Source: Aulostomus chinensis
Lineage: Eukaryota > Chordata > Actinopteri > Syngnathiformes > Aulostomidae
Direction: 5' to 3'
Assembly (NCBI GenBank): GCA_037954235.1
Contig: JBBMOA010000006.1
Coordinates: 30,820,041-30,884,040 of the forward strand
Length of the DNA stretch: 64,000 nt
Shown here: positions 22,560 to 35,729 of the stretch, in pieces
Layout: each line of letters starts with the position of its first letter
Position numbering within the stretch: the first letter of the stretch is position 1
The notes under the pieces: model-generated
Databases searched by the model: none
The model's input: the letters and a program-made list of their open reading frames with translations, nothing else
Told to the model about the DNA's origin: nothing
Program-made: the position numbers and the translations under genes

Positions 22560-23645
22560 CGTTTCCTTTGATATCTGTAGTCATGCTTCATATTATTGGT
22601 GACGGATGTGATTTCCCAAAATGAAGGTGGAAAAGATCTGCAGAGTGAAATGTTCTAATTAAACTTGCAGCGATGCACCGGCGTGTTTTCAGTCTTCGTT
22701 CATCAGGGTGTGACTGAGGACGGAAACATTTTATGTCAGAAGAACAATTAAATCCAGTCCCTAACCCTGTAGAAAGAGGGAGAGAGAGCCTCTCCATATT
22801 TTCATAAATGAATGACATGAATGAACTACAGTGTCGTATTAATTTCCTTTTTCATCCGTTACTATTCATTTTTGCAGATATTTTAACATCTTTAAAACGT
22901 CGTTATGTCAGACACGTTCATGCCGCTGACCACCAGCCGAGGAGCCGCAGCTCCCGACTCCGCTGAGTTTACGCGTGTTGCCATGTGAAATAAAGACATT
23001 CTTATTCTACTATAAAAAATTCTTTCGTGACGTCTGACATGTTTGTACAGAGAACGTTATGCGACATGTATTCCCTAGAAAACACACGCACACACACACA
23101 CACACGAAGGCTTTTCGTGAAGTCTTATTCTGAAAAAACATAAGCGGAAGTTGATTCGCAGCTAGCATCATCTGCTAAGAAAACGCTATTTTTAAAGGGA
23201 AACCAAGGTTGTCGAGGTGCGCGGTGTGTCGAGCAGGTGGAAGGTAGGTGTCCCCTCACTCCCGTCCACCCACCGGAGCCGCCGCGGCTTCGCCCGCGTC
23301 CTCTGCGTCTTTCATTGAGCAGCTCATCATGTAGTTGGACGGGAATCAAGATGCGGTCAAGTGCCAAGTCAAGACAACTGGAAAGTGGAAGCTAACTAGC
23401 AAACCACTAAATGGAAGGCTAACAGTAGGCTAACGGCACCACTGGCCGCTCGCGTGCACCGGGCAGTGGTGCCGCGGTGACGCTGTTCCGGTTGTTCGGT
23501 TCCGTAGTTTAACACCGTTAGAGGCTTTTATCTAAAATGGCTCCAGTGTCCCAGTCGGTCAGAGCAGCGGGTATTTACCGTGAACGGCTGGTGGTGGTGG
23601 GGGTGTTATGGTGGTGGTTGTGGCCCCCACGCACACTCACGCTCA

Positions 23646-23689
<44 letters not shown>

Positions 23690-26352
23690 GTCGGTATCAG
23701 CGGTCGAAGGTTCTTCTTCTCAGAGTTTCAGTGCAGCGAAATAAAACTGCGACTTGATTTCTGTTCAGCGCTGCTGCCTGCCGGGGAACTTTGAGCAGCT
23801 CGTCATGTGACCCGTTAGCCTTCATGGGCAGAATGTCACACGTTCATTGTCACTTCCGCCTCTTGTGTTGAAGGGCATCATTTTCACTGTTTACTTATTT
23901 TAATGAAGACCCACTGAAGGCATCCGCCTGGCTCCTGTAGACTGAAGGGTCTCCTTTTCACAGGAGAACTTCTTCTTCGTTGGTATTGGAGGAACGACCA
24001 CCTTGATCTGTTTCCCTCTTGTCAACCTGCTCTGACTGCTGTCCTCATCAGCTACAGTGACAGACGCACCTGACCGTGGTGCTGTTGAACTGTCAGGAAG
24101 GTGACGGCGACCTGCCGTCGGTGTTCCTTCGTCTGTGAGAGAACTTTCTCTCTATGCTCCACGCTGCCGTTCCTCCAGTTCACCGTTTGCTAGATGCTCG
24201 TCTCAGACCCTGCTGATGAAGGCTGAGTGTTGGCAGACGACCAGGATTCAAACGCAGTACTTTGTATCACAGTGTGGTTAAATCTCAGTACCGTGTGATA
24301 CACTTCTGCCTGTAACTGACAGCTGAAGCTGCGTGGAATCCCTGGGTGCCTCCTAAGGGTTCCCTCGGGTGTTTTCATGCCATCTGGTCTCACTGCTAGA
24401 ACCTGAGTTGGACTGAGAGCCTTTGCTCCAACTGGTCAGCAAATGGAAAGTCTGTTTATCCGTTCTACAGAAACCATGGGAGGACACGCTCTCATGAAGG
24501 CTGAGGATCCAACACGGACGCATGCAACATGTTGACCGTGAACACACACACACACTCCCATCTTATCTCAGCGTTTGTTTTGAGAAGCAAGAAAGAAAAA
24601 ATGCAGCTTGGAAGGTCAAATGTCTTTGTTTTGTTGGATGAGGGAGTGTGAGGCTGCCGAATGGCCCTGCCAGAAATGTCTGTTTCATGCAGTTTAATTC
24701 ATGAACCCAAAGTCGGCCTTTGTGGGGCTTCATGCAGGAGGGGATCTGGAGCTGAAGTGTTCTTGTGGTGACTGTCGCTGCCTGACCGCCTGTAGGCTCA
24801 AAGAAAAAGACTGAAAGTTAACTTGACAGGGATTTAATTAAATGTATTTTGATACTTTACTGTCGTACAATAAAAATCTAACTGCAGATGTCCTAAAAAA
24901 ATGAACCCAAAATGTTTAATTTGTGAAGCGACCGACTCCTGGTCCCTTCTGACGCGTCACATGTTTACTGTCACAAGGTGCTTGATCACTGTCGCCAATG
25001 AAACCATCGAAAATCTTTGAACCGAATTTACATGTGGGCACAAGCAGAACTATAAGTGAGGGAAGAGCGTTGGTTTTTCCGGTACATTCTTCTAGTACAA
25101 AGGTCAGCTGACTCTAGTGTTTGTCAAGGCTTCCACCTCCAGGAGCCACGTAGGCCCGGCCCAGTCAACTGGCGCTAGAACCAGTTTGATGGGTCGACCT
25201 TGGTGTAGGAACAACGGCTCCTTCCTCTCTGGATAAGGCGGACGGACACACGTGTAACTGGAGACGGTGTAAAGCGGCGCCCGTGTTCCTCCCCTTGACC
25301 TTGGCTCATTCTCACAAGGTCGTGAGGTGTTGTGGAGGGAAAAGTCCCTGGGACGCATGAGCTTTGTTACAGGCAGAAGCAGAGTTTTTCTGTCAGCAGG
25401 AAGTAACGGCCATGTTGAGCCAACATGGAGAGACCAGTTGAAACCCTTCATGAGGAAGATTAAAGGTTGTTCACTTCAGCCCGTCGTCTGTCAATCGGCT
25501 TCAGCCAACTGCGTCTCTCAAACATTCTGTTGAATCTTGTCAAACTTGACATGCTTTCATTCTGGCGGAAGTTGGACTGCTGCTGTTTTTGGCTACGGTT
25601 TCCTCCGGCGGCCATATTGGATCATCATTTCTCAAAGGCTCTTCCATGCCTCATGGATGTGCTTCATACTTTCCCCAACTGTTCATCGAGATGGAGCGTT
25701 CCACGCCTGTGGCAGCCACGTTGATGTCACTGGCCATCAGAGTTGGATGAATGATAGTCAGGATGAGCGTGCCGTGGTCGGCGGTTACACCGGCAATTCG
25801 GTTTAAACTACTCGTCACTTCCTGTCCCACAGGCGTGCTCGGCTGTTCTTCACTGTGGGAAACTGAGAGGTCAGTGGGTGTGACAAGACCATCACAGATT
25901 TATAACTCCAGTGTAACAGCCAGTTAGACCAGTTCAGACTGGCCTCTCCTGTCATCAGGCTGGTTCACATCAACTGGGCCAGACAGTGTAGTGTTTATCA
26001 CTGGTGACCTGACCGGCAATGCCCCAACAGCAAGGGGCGTTGCCCAGCGTGCAGCGCCGCACCTGCTTCCTGTCACTGGGAGTCTTGTGGCCGTGTTCCA
26101 TTTCTAAGCCTGCAACTGTTTGTGCTCCCAGGTTGTGGCTGGTCGCGGGGCTCCTGGAGCTGAAGAACTGTGCCATTCCCCCCTTTATCCTCTCATGCCC
26201 CCCCTCCCCCTCCCTGTGTCTTCCCCTGTGTGTTAGTGACCCCACCCACCCCCACCCACCCCCACCCCCCAAACCCTCCTGTTGTGTCACCACACCAGCC
26301 AGAAGCTCCTCTCTCCCCCATGCTTGGGACACAGCCAGCTTACGCCAGCCCA
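22560..26352. other. Intergenic region upstream of tmem150a
   Basis: No coding exon was recognised. It includes a GC-richer patch at about 23210-23620 (possible CpG promoter), a composite (TC)n(AC)n microsatellite at 23645-23689, and a C-rich stretch at 26180-26280. Part could be 5' UTR exons of tmem150a, but I cannot show it. Confidence 0.4.
23645..23689. repeat. Composite (TC)n(AC)n microsatellite
   Basis: A TC run passes directly into an AC run, ending at CAG. The transition resembles a polypyrimidine tract plus AG. Confidence 0.9.
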
Positions 26353-29300
26353 ATGACTGCCTGGATCGTCCTGCCTGTCAGCCTGTCTGCCTTCTCCATC
26401 ACAGGGATATGGATCGTGTGAGTTAGCAGCGAACCCCCACGTCTTCATGGTCAGAAATGAATGGGTGGAAAGTGTATTTCACCTCCCAAGTACTCACTAG
26501 CAGGAGTTCTCAGCCCACTGCTATGTTTATCCTCCCTCATCACTCCTTTGTGACTCCAGAATGCAGGAAGAGCCAGCTACGTATATTTAGCTTGAAGCTA
26601 ACGGAGACTGATGGCTAACAACAGCTAAACTCGCCAAAAAACGATGGTTTACAAACTCTTCAGGTCGTCTGGTTTAATCCAGACGGAAGATCAGTGATCC
26701 ACTAACGCTATAATTGGAGACTAAAAACGAACTAACTAGAAAACTTCTGCTTCAGTGCCTCCAAGAACAGGTGATGAACTAGAAGGGTTACAGTTCGTTC
26801 GTGTTAGCTCAAGTGGAAGTATCCTAGCAGTGCAGTAGCATTAGCTCCAAGCTAAAGATACATAGCTGACTCACAAGCTTGTAATGCAGGAAGGAGACCA
26901 TCTGTGAGCTGAAGACTCCTTTCAGAGAGTGCTTCAAGTGCAGATGACACGTGGTGAATGCGTGATGGAGGCAGGTGAAGGGTTGACCTGCTGGACTCAC
27001 GCCAACAACTGTTTACTGGCTAATTTAACTGCAAAGGTGACGAGTGCTAAAGGAGGGATGCAGCTTCTAGTCCAGGGTGTTAATGTGTTCTCGTGTGTCA
27101 CATGGGATGAGATCATGATGTGGTTGACCCCCACAGGTACGCCATGGCTGTAGTCAATCACCATGTTTGTCCCGTGGAGAACTGGTGAGTGACCCTTTCT
27201 TACAATCGGAGCAAACTGGCAGGGAAATCGCATCCTTTCATGTCCGTGATCTGCTCAGTCTGATGTCTGAACTCTAGGAGGAGACTGAACCGGCCTCCTT
27301 GTGTCACTTCTGCAGGTCCTACAATGTAACCTGCACTGAGGAGCTCCCCCGACCAGGCTTCCCCAAGACCTGCTGCACCATCCAGGACATCCCCCTCATC
27401 AGGTTTCCTAGACTTCTCCTCCTGTCCTTCTTCCTGCACACCACACCAGCCACTTTCTCTCATCCGAGACCTGGAGGCATGAACCAGCACCTTGTTATGT
27501 TCTGGCTCTGTGGCACTCATTGACCCTCACACGACCCGCCGGCGAGCACAGAAGCTCTCTTGTAACGGCATCGTGAGATGCAGCATGCTGCTACACTGGG
27601 ACAAGCTCTTACATCAGAGCACTGTTGGACGTCCTTGAACCAGGACGTGTAATCACCGTTTTGGTTGTAAGCTGCACGCTAATAAGTAGAGACGGATGGC
27701 TCCATGACTCTGAGTGGTCGTGCAGTGATAAACTGCGGTGGTTCTCCAACACTGATGGCCATTTTGTCTCTCTCTCCTCCAGTAAATGCGGTTCTTACCC
27801 TCCTGAAAGCTGCCTGTTCAGCCTGATCGGCAACGTTGGAGCCTTCATGGGTGAGAAATGAGCTTCCACATTTTCTGCTCCTCCAGAATCAACCTGAGAC
27901 GTTCACATCAGGCTTAAAGACACAAATAAGAAACAAAATGGCAGAAGAAGTGATCTGGAGGAAAGTCGCCACATTCTATAAGTGCACTGTTTTATTTTGC
28001 TGTCAATCGTGCGTCGTTAGCAGTCTCACGTGTTCAGATGTGAAGCTGCAGATGGGAGACATCAGTGGTTCAGAACATGAGAACAGAGGCCACGGCGACT
28101 CGCGTACATCCTAGGAACCTAGAGTGTGTGCGTGTGTGCGTCTGCCTGTTGTTTTCTGTTAATGCTGTGAGGTCCACAGATGTCGAGCGGCAGCAGCACT
28201 CAGGAGTTATAGAGGGGCTGGAAATAGCCTGCTCTCTTTAATCAATAATGAATGTGGTCTCCTCCCCCTCTGTGCCCCCCCATGCCCCCCCCATGGCCTT
28301 CCCCCTCTGCTGCTCCTGACTTGTATCACTGCTCAGCTCTGCCCATTGTGCTGCTTCTGTCCTTATTTTTCTCTCTGTTTCTTAACAACACTTAGTTTTA
28401 GTCATCTCTCTTCTGTGATGATGTCATTTGTGCCGTCCTCCCACCGAGTCCCTCTTAACCTTTGACCCCTCCCTCACCATTGTTGGTTTGAATTGTTTTT
28501 TTAATTTCAGAATGTGAGTGAGTTTTTCAGTCTCAGCCAGGTTTTTCATCAGGTGACCACGTCAGGAGAACTTGTTCTGTTCCTGCTGGTGTCTCTCGTC
28601 CTGTTGCAGTGAAGTGTTGTGATGTGTGTGTCGCCCTGCAGTGGTGATGGTGTGCCTTCTGCGCTACGCCCAGGTGATCGAACACAGCCACCGATGCTGG
28701 GTCAACACCAGTGCTCTGGTGTCGGGCTGCACCAACGCTGTGGGTCTGGTCATGGTGGGCAACTTCCAGGTAAACATTTGCTGGCACCGGCCGGCGGTTC
28801 AGGGCTTGGTGTGTTTGTGGGACTCAGCGTGTCTCTGTTCCTGCTCAACAGGTCGATCACGCCAAATCTCTTCACTACGTGGGCGCCGGTGTGGCATTTC
28901 CAGCAGGGCTGCTGTTTGTGTGCCTGCAGTGTGTGCTCACCTACCGGGTGGCTGTAACCGCCCTCGACTACTGGATGGCTCATTTCCGGGTGGCTCTGGC
29001 CCTCGGCGCCATGGTCTCCCTGGTGCTCAGTATCCTTTCACACATCCTGGAGGAGCCGGATGCTGCAGGTCCGACCCAAACTCAGGTCTGGGTACCATCT
29101 TGTTCTGTTCGCCTCGCGTCCAGTAGCAACATCACAGATGCGTGCATGTCCTTCAGGTCCCTTCAGGTTGTAGCCCCCTCCTGCTCTGCCCCTCAGTCAC
29201 ACACATGCCCAAATATAGTCGTCCCCCCTGTCCTCTGTCCCATTCTGGACTCTATTGAACATTCTCCTGTGTGTCCTGAGGTGTTTGCCTCCCTAACTTC

Positions 29301-29612
29301 CTCCTCCCAGGTGGCATCTTCTTCATCCACGAGAGCTTCATCCTGCAGCACGCCGCCGCCATCTGTGAGTGGGTCTTCACCGTGGACATCCTGGTCTTCT
29401 ACGGCACCTTCACCTATGAGTTTGGAACAGTCACCAGCGAGACCTTGATGGCGGGCCTGCAGCAGAGTCACCACCACGGCTCAGGGGTGATCATGGGCCC
29501 CAGGGCCCGGGGCTCGGGGCTGGGCGGGGCCACCAAGGGCCTGAAGTCTCCGGGGGGCAGCAGCACATCCACACATCTCAACTGCACACCAGAGAGCATA
29601 GCCATGTTGTAG
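26353..29612 (+). CDS. tmem150a: Transmembrane protein 150A (Frag1/DRAM/Sfk1 family)
   Basis: Seven exons join in phase to 291 residues: 26353-26417, 27137-27184, 27316-27402, 27783-27850, 28642-28769, 28852-29029 and 29311-29612 (TAG). The N-terminus MTAWIVLPVSLSAFSITGIW, the loop AVVNHHVCPVENW, CGSYPPESCLFSLIGNVGAF, GNFQVDHAKSLHYVGAGVAF and the C-terminus THLNCTPESIAML match vertebrate TMEM150A. About six membrane segments are visible. In mammals it works at the plasma membrane with EFR3 and PI4-kinase III alpha in phosphoinositide resynthesis (family knowledge). The donors of exons 3 (GTTTCC) and 6 (GTATCC) are suboptimal. Phase and protein match support both. The neighbour rnf181 converges on it. 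Confidence 0.95.
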
Positions 29613-31953
29613 CTCTGGTCCCGCGTGTTGCTGCAGAGGCGCGTCACAGCTGACGAGAGAGCGAAGTCGTTGAAGCGACGCCGTCTGTAACGCTGAACTC
29701 TTCTAGCTGGATCAGCCATCAGCTGCAGTCACGTGACCCGTCTCCTGAAGTGACACTGACGGAGGTTCAGGCTGAATGTGTGGAGCCATGAATGTTTCCA
29801 AGATGGCCGTCAACCGGGTGATTCTTTACTACTAGTAGGTTGTTTTTGTAAATGTTCTTTTGCATCTGTCCACCCCCCCGACGGCCCCACGCTTTGCGGG
29901 GTCACTGCTTTCGACCTGTAGCTTTTTTCTGCACGACACACTTTTGGATGAGAGAATTTCTGTTTGTGTAGTGAGTAGAAAACTGAATGTTGGAGAAGTT
30001 GATGCGAGTGTCACGCCTTTCTAGTCAGCCCAGCTCAGTTGACCGGGGGGCGGAAATCTGGACTGGATTTCTTTTTGTTTCGGCTGCTCAGTTTCTCCAC
30101 GATGGTTGGAAGCAGTTTTGGTGGCGTATTTCATCTTTTTCAGGATTTCTTTGATGTGTGAATGCACGACGGCGGCGTGAAGACCACGACTCAATCACTG
30201 ACGCCCCCTCCCTCATTCTCATCCATGAGTTAATTCTTCTTTAGTAACGCGTGCGTTTCAGCCGCCTTCTGCTTTGATGAGCGTCCCAGACCTTCGTCAG
30301 TGTGCTGACGCCACCTGAGAACAAGCGGCAGGTCGAGCTGCGGTCCCACTCAGGCTGCGGTCACATGGTTGCGGTATTATGAACCTGACGTAGTCGAAAG
30401 GCGCCACCGTGTAAACAGCAGTTTTTCACCTGGATTCAGTCGCAGTCGGAGCAATAATCAGATCCCCAGATGTTTACTGGAGGCGGACGTCGCTGGTTGC
30501 ATCTGGACAGATGAACTCAGCACGAGATTTCCAGACATCACAAGTCTGACATGTTCGCTTAACACAACCTGTCACATTTATCGACTCACAAACTCCTATT
30601 TTATTGCTATCAGGGAATTTGAAAATAAAAGTGCGTTTTACAGATGTTGATACACATCAATATTTTGATGTTGCATCGCTGCAGCGGGGCGTTGGTCAGG
30701 AGGTCGACGTGTCGTCCCACCCCCAGTGTTTCACCTGGGTTTCACCATCAAACCCTGCTGGAGTTTCAGCAGCATCTTTGTGTCACGGAGGTCACGACGC
30801 TGCTGCAGCCTCAGCGAGGTCCTGCCTCTCAGTCAGAGCTCTGCTGTTTCAGCGAGGCAACACTCACATACACCAGCGTTGCTGGAGCAGGGCGGGGCTT
30901 GTGGGCGTGTCTTCAGCCATCAGAGGGGCTTTTCTCAGTAACGTGAACCCCATCATGGAGACATGGTCTTATGTAGAGGGTTAGTAGTCAGATTATTGGG
31001 GTCCTTGTGAATGGAGCTTCTGGTTCCGGGACCCTCGGAAGCCTTACTAGCAGTAGCATCAGCAGCCTTCACTGACAAAGGGGCCTCCTGGCCCGAGCGC
31101 TGATCTTCTGGTGCCATAAACCCAACGCGTGTCCATCATAGCACTGGTAACCTCCAGACCAGTCATCCTCATCCAGTGACTCCGCCCCTGTTCCGCTGCC
31201 ACACCCCTCAGCATCCTGCTCTTGTCTTTTTCATTTCAAACTAATGACTGAATGCCAGCAGCAATACCCATAGGTCAAAGGTCACATCACCTACCTCTTA
31301 TCTTATCTTTTTTTGATGCTGTTTCAAGGTGAAATCAGAGTTCAACCTTTAGTCTGTGAATGGTTTGAGGCGGAGAGCAGTGAAGCTGTGAGGCCGCGTT
31401 CTTCCAGCCTGTCTGCAGGGTGCTGAAGAGCTCGGCCGTGTCATGCGTCCCTGGAGTTCTCCTGCAGTGGAACCTTCTTTTCTTTGTTTCAACAGTGAGC
31501 GTTCGCTGTTGCAGCCTTACCCCTCGTACTGTGCCAGTGTTTCGTTGCTGTAGTTTATTTCACCGGAACCAAAGTCACCAGGTGACTTCCACTGGCAGCT
31601 TGGACGAGCCTCTGATCCGTTACAGCGTCTCAACCATCTTCCACAGGCCAAAATGTTCAACGTGGATTTTTACAACTGTTTCTTTGTTACAGCGGATGTC
31701 TGGACAGTGTTAGTTCCAGGGAGAACCTTCTAGTTAATCCGACTGGGCTGTACGTGTCTGGGGTCATCCCCTCAGAGACAAACCTCCTAGTTCCTCCAGC
31801 TGGCGTAGAAGGGTTCCAGAGCCCCACCCCCAAATCACACAGATGAAAACACAGATGATTTGTTTCCTTTTCTACATCCTGTATATATGTATGATTTGTT
31901 TATCGTTTAGGTCTTTTAATTTGACAGAGATTTATATTCAAATATTAAATAAA
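29613..31953 (+). other. tmem150a: Probable long 3' UTR of tmem150a with polyadenylation signal
   Basis: No coding sequence was recognised. The first clear AATAAA downstream is at 31948-31953 in an AT-rich stretch, about 2.3 kb past the stop. Whether the transcript really extends this far is inference. Confidence 0.35.
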
Positions 31954-32289
31954 AATGGTAAATTATCAGGAAACGTGTTTGTGTTTTAACTAAATACAAC
32001 ATCAGACAAACAGACAACTTTGTATTGGCAGCACTGAGTAGTAAAAACAGCTCCTGCAGGCTTCCAGTGGCAATCTAAAGGTCAAAGGTGAATGTTGAGG
32101 GAGGGAGCAGCTCAAACCGGTCCAACCAGGACCATCAGGAGAAAACAGCAGACAAAAGTCAACGTACTCAGGACCTTTCCATTTTTCACAAGTGGACAGG
32201 TGAAATCTTTTTTCAGGGCATTTAAAATTCCTATTTTATAAAATGGGGAATAAAGTCGACTGCTGCTGCAGCAACAGCACACGTGCCAA

Positions 32290-32295
32290 TTTATT
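32290..32295 (-). terminator. rnf181: Possible polyadenylation signal of rnf181
   Basis: TTTATT on the plus strand (AATAAA on the minus strand), about 670 nt past the rnf181 stop and tail-to-tail with the tmem150a signal. Confidence 0.4.
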
Positions 32296-32961
32296 AGGGA
32301 CACCTAGAAGGACATTAATGAGTAGCTAAGAGGAAGAACTGCTGCCTTCATGGTTATGTTGCCAAACTTTGAACTACAATCACAAATGTACTGATATAAG
32401 TACTGCAGTGCTTGCTGAAGGTCAAAAGTGTGTCTCTAGTGTTCTCGTCGTGTGGTGCGGCACATATCCCAGCATGCACCTGGTGCTCTACAGGCTCAGA
32501 ACACACCTGTGGTCGGTGCAGTTCCCACACAGTTTACACCATCGTTTGACCATTGTTGTAGGAAATGGCACAAACACGATATAAAAATAACGCCGATGGC
32601 TCGAGGAGTCCCTCTAACGTGAGGAATGGAGTCACAATAGCAGTCAGACCAGTGGCAGCCTGCTGGTCTGCTGTGCGACCTGGACCTGGTGTGCCTACTA
32701 AACTGGTAGGTGCATGCATGCAGACTCGCTGGTGAGAGGAAGTTCACTGCCGCCTGCAGTCTTGATGGTCGTGTGGAATGAATGAGAAGAAGACCTGCTG
32801 GTCGCTCACACTTTCCTGGACGATATAAAAATCTCTGAGTTGGAACTGCAAATCCAAGGCTGCCCTGGATGTTTTTACCACACGTGAAACTTCTTCATTC
32901 TGCAAGTTACATATTTACTGAATCGCATTTGGGGTAAAATGTGGCAGCAGTGTTGCGGTGG

Positions 32962-34484
32962 TCATGTGTACATGGCTCCGTGGAGGTCCTCCAGTCGGTG
33001 CTCCCGCTGCTTCCTTCTCTCCTGAGCACAGAAGCAAGCAGCCTGTGTCACTCACCCTCATAGGAAAACAACACAACACAAAGTGCAGCAAACGCAGAGA
33101 CAAACTCAAGCTTCTTAACAACAGGAACCACGTGAGGCAGCAACTTAAAGAAAGTGACAAAATAAACCCCCGTTGAAATGTCAGTCACTCTCATGGACTG
33201 ATAAAATACGTGAAGAGTAAAATCATTAAATGTGGTGGTAACAGGGAAGCAACACAGGAGAGGAGGAATAAATTTAATCTCTACACCAAGAACATATTAA
33301 AGGAGGAAGATGTGCTTAAATGACTGAACCAGAATACAGAAAATCAAATCTAAAGAGAAGCTCTAAAATGTGAATAAAACCAGCTGCAAAGTACAATTCA
33401 GTGAGTAAAATAATTCCAATAAAACTAAAAGCTGAACGATGACTGAATTTTACTTCAAAATGTGTAAAACTTTACAAAAAACTATTCCATAATCAAAAAG
33501 CTCATCACAGAAGTCAATACTTATCTTGTCCCAAAAATTCTATCAGAATTTTTTTTTTTTTTTTTTAAAGACCATTAAATGCAAGGACACACAAAATAAG
33601 GATCGAGGAGGGGAACACACACCTTGTCCTTTTTGAACTCCTCGTACTCTGGATTGTCCGTCGGTAACTCAAGTCGACACAGCGGGCAGGAGTTGGTCTG
33701 AGGGTTGAGAGCCAAACGTCACTTCCCAGGAAATTCTCCATGCTCAAAGATACTTTGCCGTGATCAACAGTGGAGCCGGCGTACCTTCCCCAGCCAGGGC
33801 AGGATGCAGCCTGAGTGGAACAGATGTTTGCAGGGCATCTCTCGAACCGTCTCCTGCTCCTCGAACTCCAGCAAACACACGGGGCACTTCAGGCCTTTGT
33901 CTGCAAGAAGAAGAGTCACGTAGAGAGCACGGCTACGCCCCACGAGGCAGCTAAACCCTTCAACATGACCTCAGACTTGTCCTTCTGATCGCCATCATGA
34001 ACCACACGCTCCTCTGTTGTTGAATGTTGAGCAGAAAATGGCGACAGTTCAACACAAAGAAGCTCTTTGTGTTCTGCTTCTGTGGCTACGATGCTAAAGC
34101 TGTTAGCTGTGACGTCTGCGTGTGTAACAGTCGGAGGTTTGTGTCACCTGCTTGTTCTGGAGAAATGACGACCAGCGAGAGCGTCTGAACGGCCGTCTTC
34201 GCTGCAGGAGGAGGAAGACGCTGGTCCCAGTCTGATGAGTCAAACACTCCCGAGTCAATCAGGTCCAAACCCTGCATCAGAGACCTACACACACACACAC
34301 ACACACACACACGGTCTATAAGATCATCCGACACCAGGAACTAATCCTGATGAAAGATTAAAAGCAGCGTGATGTCTCACAGGTGTGTTCAGCGTCACCT
34401 GGCCAGTTCGAGGAGAGCGTTCTGGCGGTACTGTTCCTCCGGGTTGGTGGGCTCGCAGTCATGTTCATCAAAGTAGGAGGCCAT
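32962..34484 (-). CDS. rnf181: RNF181, RING-H2 E3 ubiquitin ligase
   Basis: Five minus-strand exons join in phase to 157 residues: 34399-34484 (start, MASYFDEHDCEP), 34148-34284, 33785-33900, 33623-33697 and 32962-33021 (ending HRLEDLHGAMYT, stop TGA). The RING-H2 finger is intact with zinc ligands in CPVCLLEF, CKHLFHSGC and CPLC. The flanking LPPPAAKT and LPTDNPEYEEF match vertebrate RNF181, a small E3 ligase that works with UbcH5-type E2s (family knowledge). Length is typical (human 153). The exon 2 acceptor is preceded by an uninterrupted (GT)n instead of a polypyrimidine tract. The exon holding the ATG starts at a good acceptor (TTTCTGCCAG|GT, upper end 34523), so the transcript has an upstream noncoding exon. 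Confidence 0.95.
34287..34312. repeat. CA microsatellite forming the 3' splice-site tract of rnf181 exon 2
   Basis: (AC)n on the plus strand. On the transcript strand it reads (GT)n then AG|GTCTCTG, directly abutting exon 2. Confidence 0.95.
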
Positions 34485-35563
34485 TTTGCTCCAGCCAGCC
34501 TTGCTGTCTTTGCTTTAAAGTACCTGGCAGAAACAGGGAGGGGATTTTTTAAAGGAATCTTTATTCAGTCCAGTCAGGTTTATCTGTGTGTCACCAAACC
34601 CCAACCAAAGTTCTGTCCTGACTCTGTCCAAGTAGAGCAGGTCCAGCACCTCCCTCCTTCAATGAACCTCCACCCAACAATTCTCCATCAGCAGCACATC
34701 CTGCAACAGCAGCCACCAGAACCTTCCAACAATTAACAACAAAAAGCAGTAGGAGGGAAGATCGAGATATCCCTGCACACGTCAGGACAGCTCGAGTCCT
34801 ACTGAAACGTCTCTGAGGTTTCCTTGTTCTTCCCACGTTCCATTTAAGTGTCCAATTATTCAAAGTCATCAGCAGATGAGGTTGGAATGTCATTTCGCCC
34901 TGGGCTCGTCCCTTGGGGGACAATAAACTGAGCCCGAGTCGAATGGAATATGGATCCAGACCAGCTGGGTTCAAGGACATGAGGGGAGCTGGACGACTTG
35001 TCAGAAGTCTTCTTACTGGCCGAGCCACGAAACATCGCAACTCAATGACTTTGCGTCAAACAGCCTCATTTTCGAATGACAAACTTTTGCGTTTCTGCGC
35101 ATTTGAGTGAACATGGCGGTAAACAAAGGCAACACTGTTTCTCTGGATACGTTTCAATGAAACCCAACTTCTTTGGCAGGGAACTTTTGTCTCAACAACC
35201 TTTTTCATTTCATTAGTGACTGATTATTAGTTTAGAACACAACTTCAAATCTGCAGAACTCTAAACCTTTGTGTTTGTAACGGGACGAATCCTACCGGAG
35301 AACTCTGGACGTTGTTTACTTCCTGTCTATGAGAACACAGTCGAAGGACTGCGCGTGACGGGCGGCAGGAACGGCTCGTTTCTGGGTTGTCCAAGTTCAG
35401 TCCTCCGCCTCAGGAGGGCTCGCTGGACCTCGGGGTTTCTGCCGGCTGCAGAACAAATGTGACGCTAACAACTCGCAGTTTCCTTGAACTCGTCGAACGC
35501 GAGCGATGATCGGTAAAACCCGAGCACTCGCTCACAACAAGACCTCACACTTCCTTGACTTAC

Positions 35564-35720
35564 CTTCGACGCTGTCAAGCAACCATAAACACTTGTCATG
35601 CTTCCGGGTTGAACCACGTGGTGCAGCGTTCGCCCAATCAGAGCGGGCGACCTCCTCCGCCTCTGCTCTTCTTCTCCTGTGTTTATTTCAGCGGTGCCGC
35701 AGCGCCGTGGCCGGAAGTCC
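35564..35720 (-). promoter_or_regulatory. rnf181: Probable noncoding first exon and ETS-type promoter of rnf181
   Basis: On the minus strand a strong donor, CGAAG|GTAAGTCA (exon edge at 35564), pairs in orientation with the 5' UTR acceptor at 34523. Upstream, CCGGAAGT at 35711-35718 is a consensus ETS/GABP site in GC-rich sequence, common at housekeeping start sites. The exact transcription start is inferred. Confidence 0.4.
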
Positions 35721-35729
35721 TCGAACGCG

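Noticed and set aside
23537..23794. 85-aa frame starting MAPVSQSVRAAG
   Set aside because: It runs through a TC/AC microsatellite and lacks any family resemblance.
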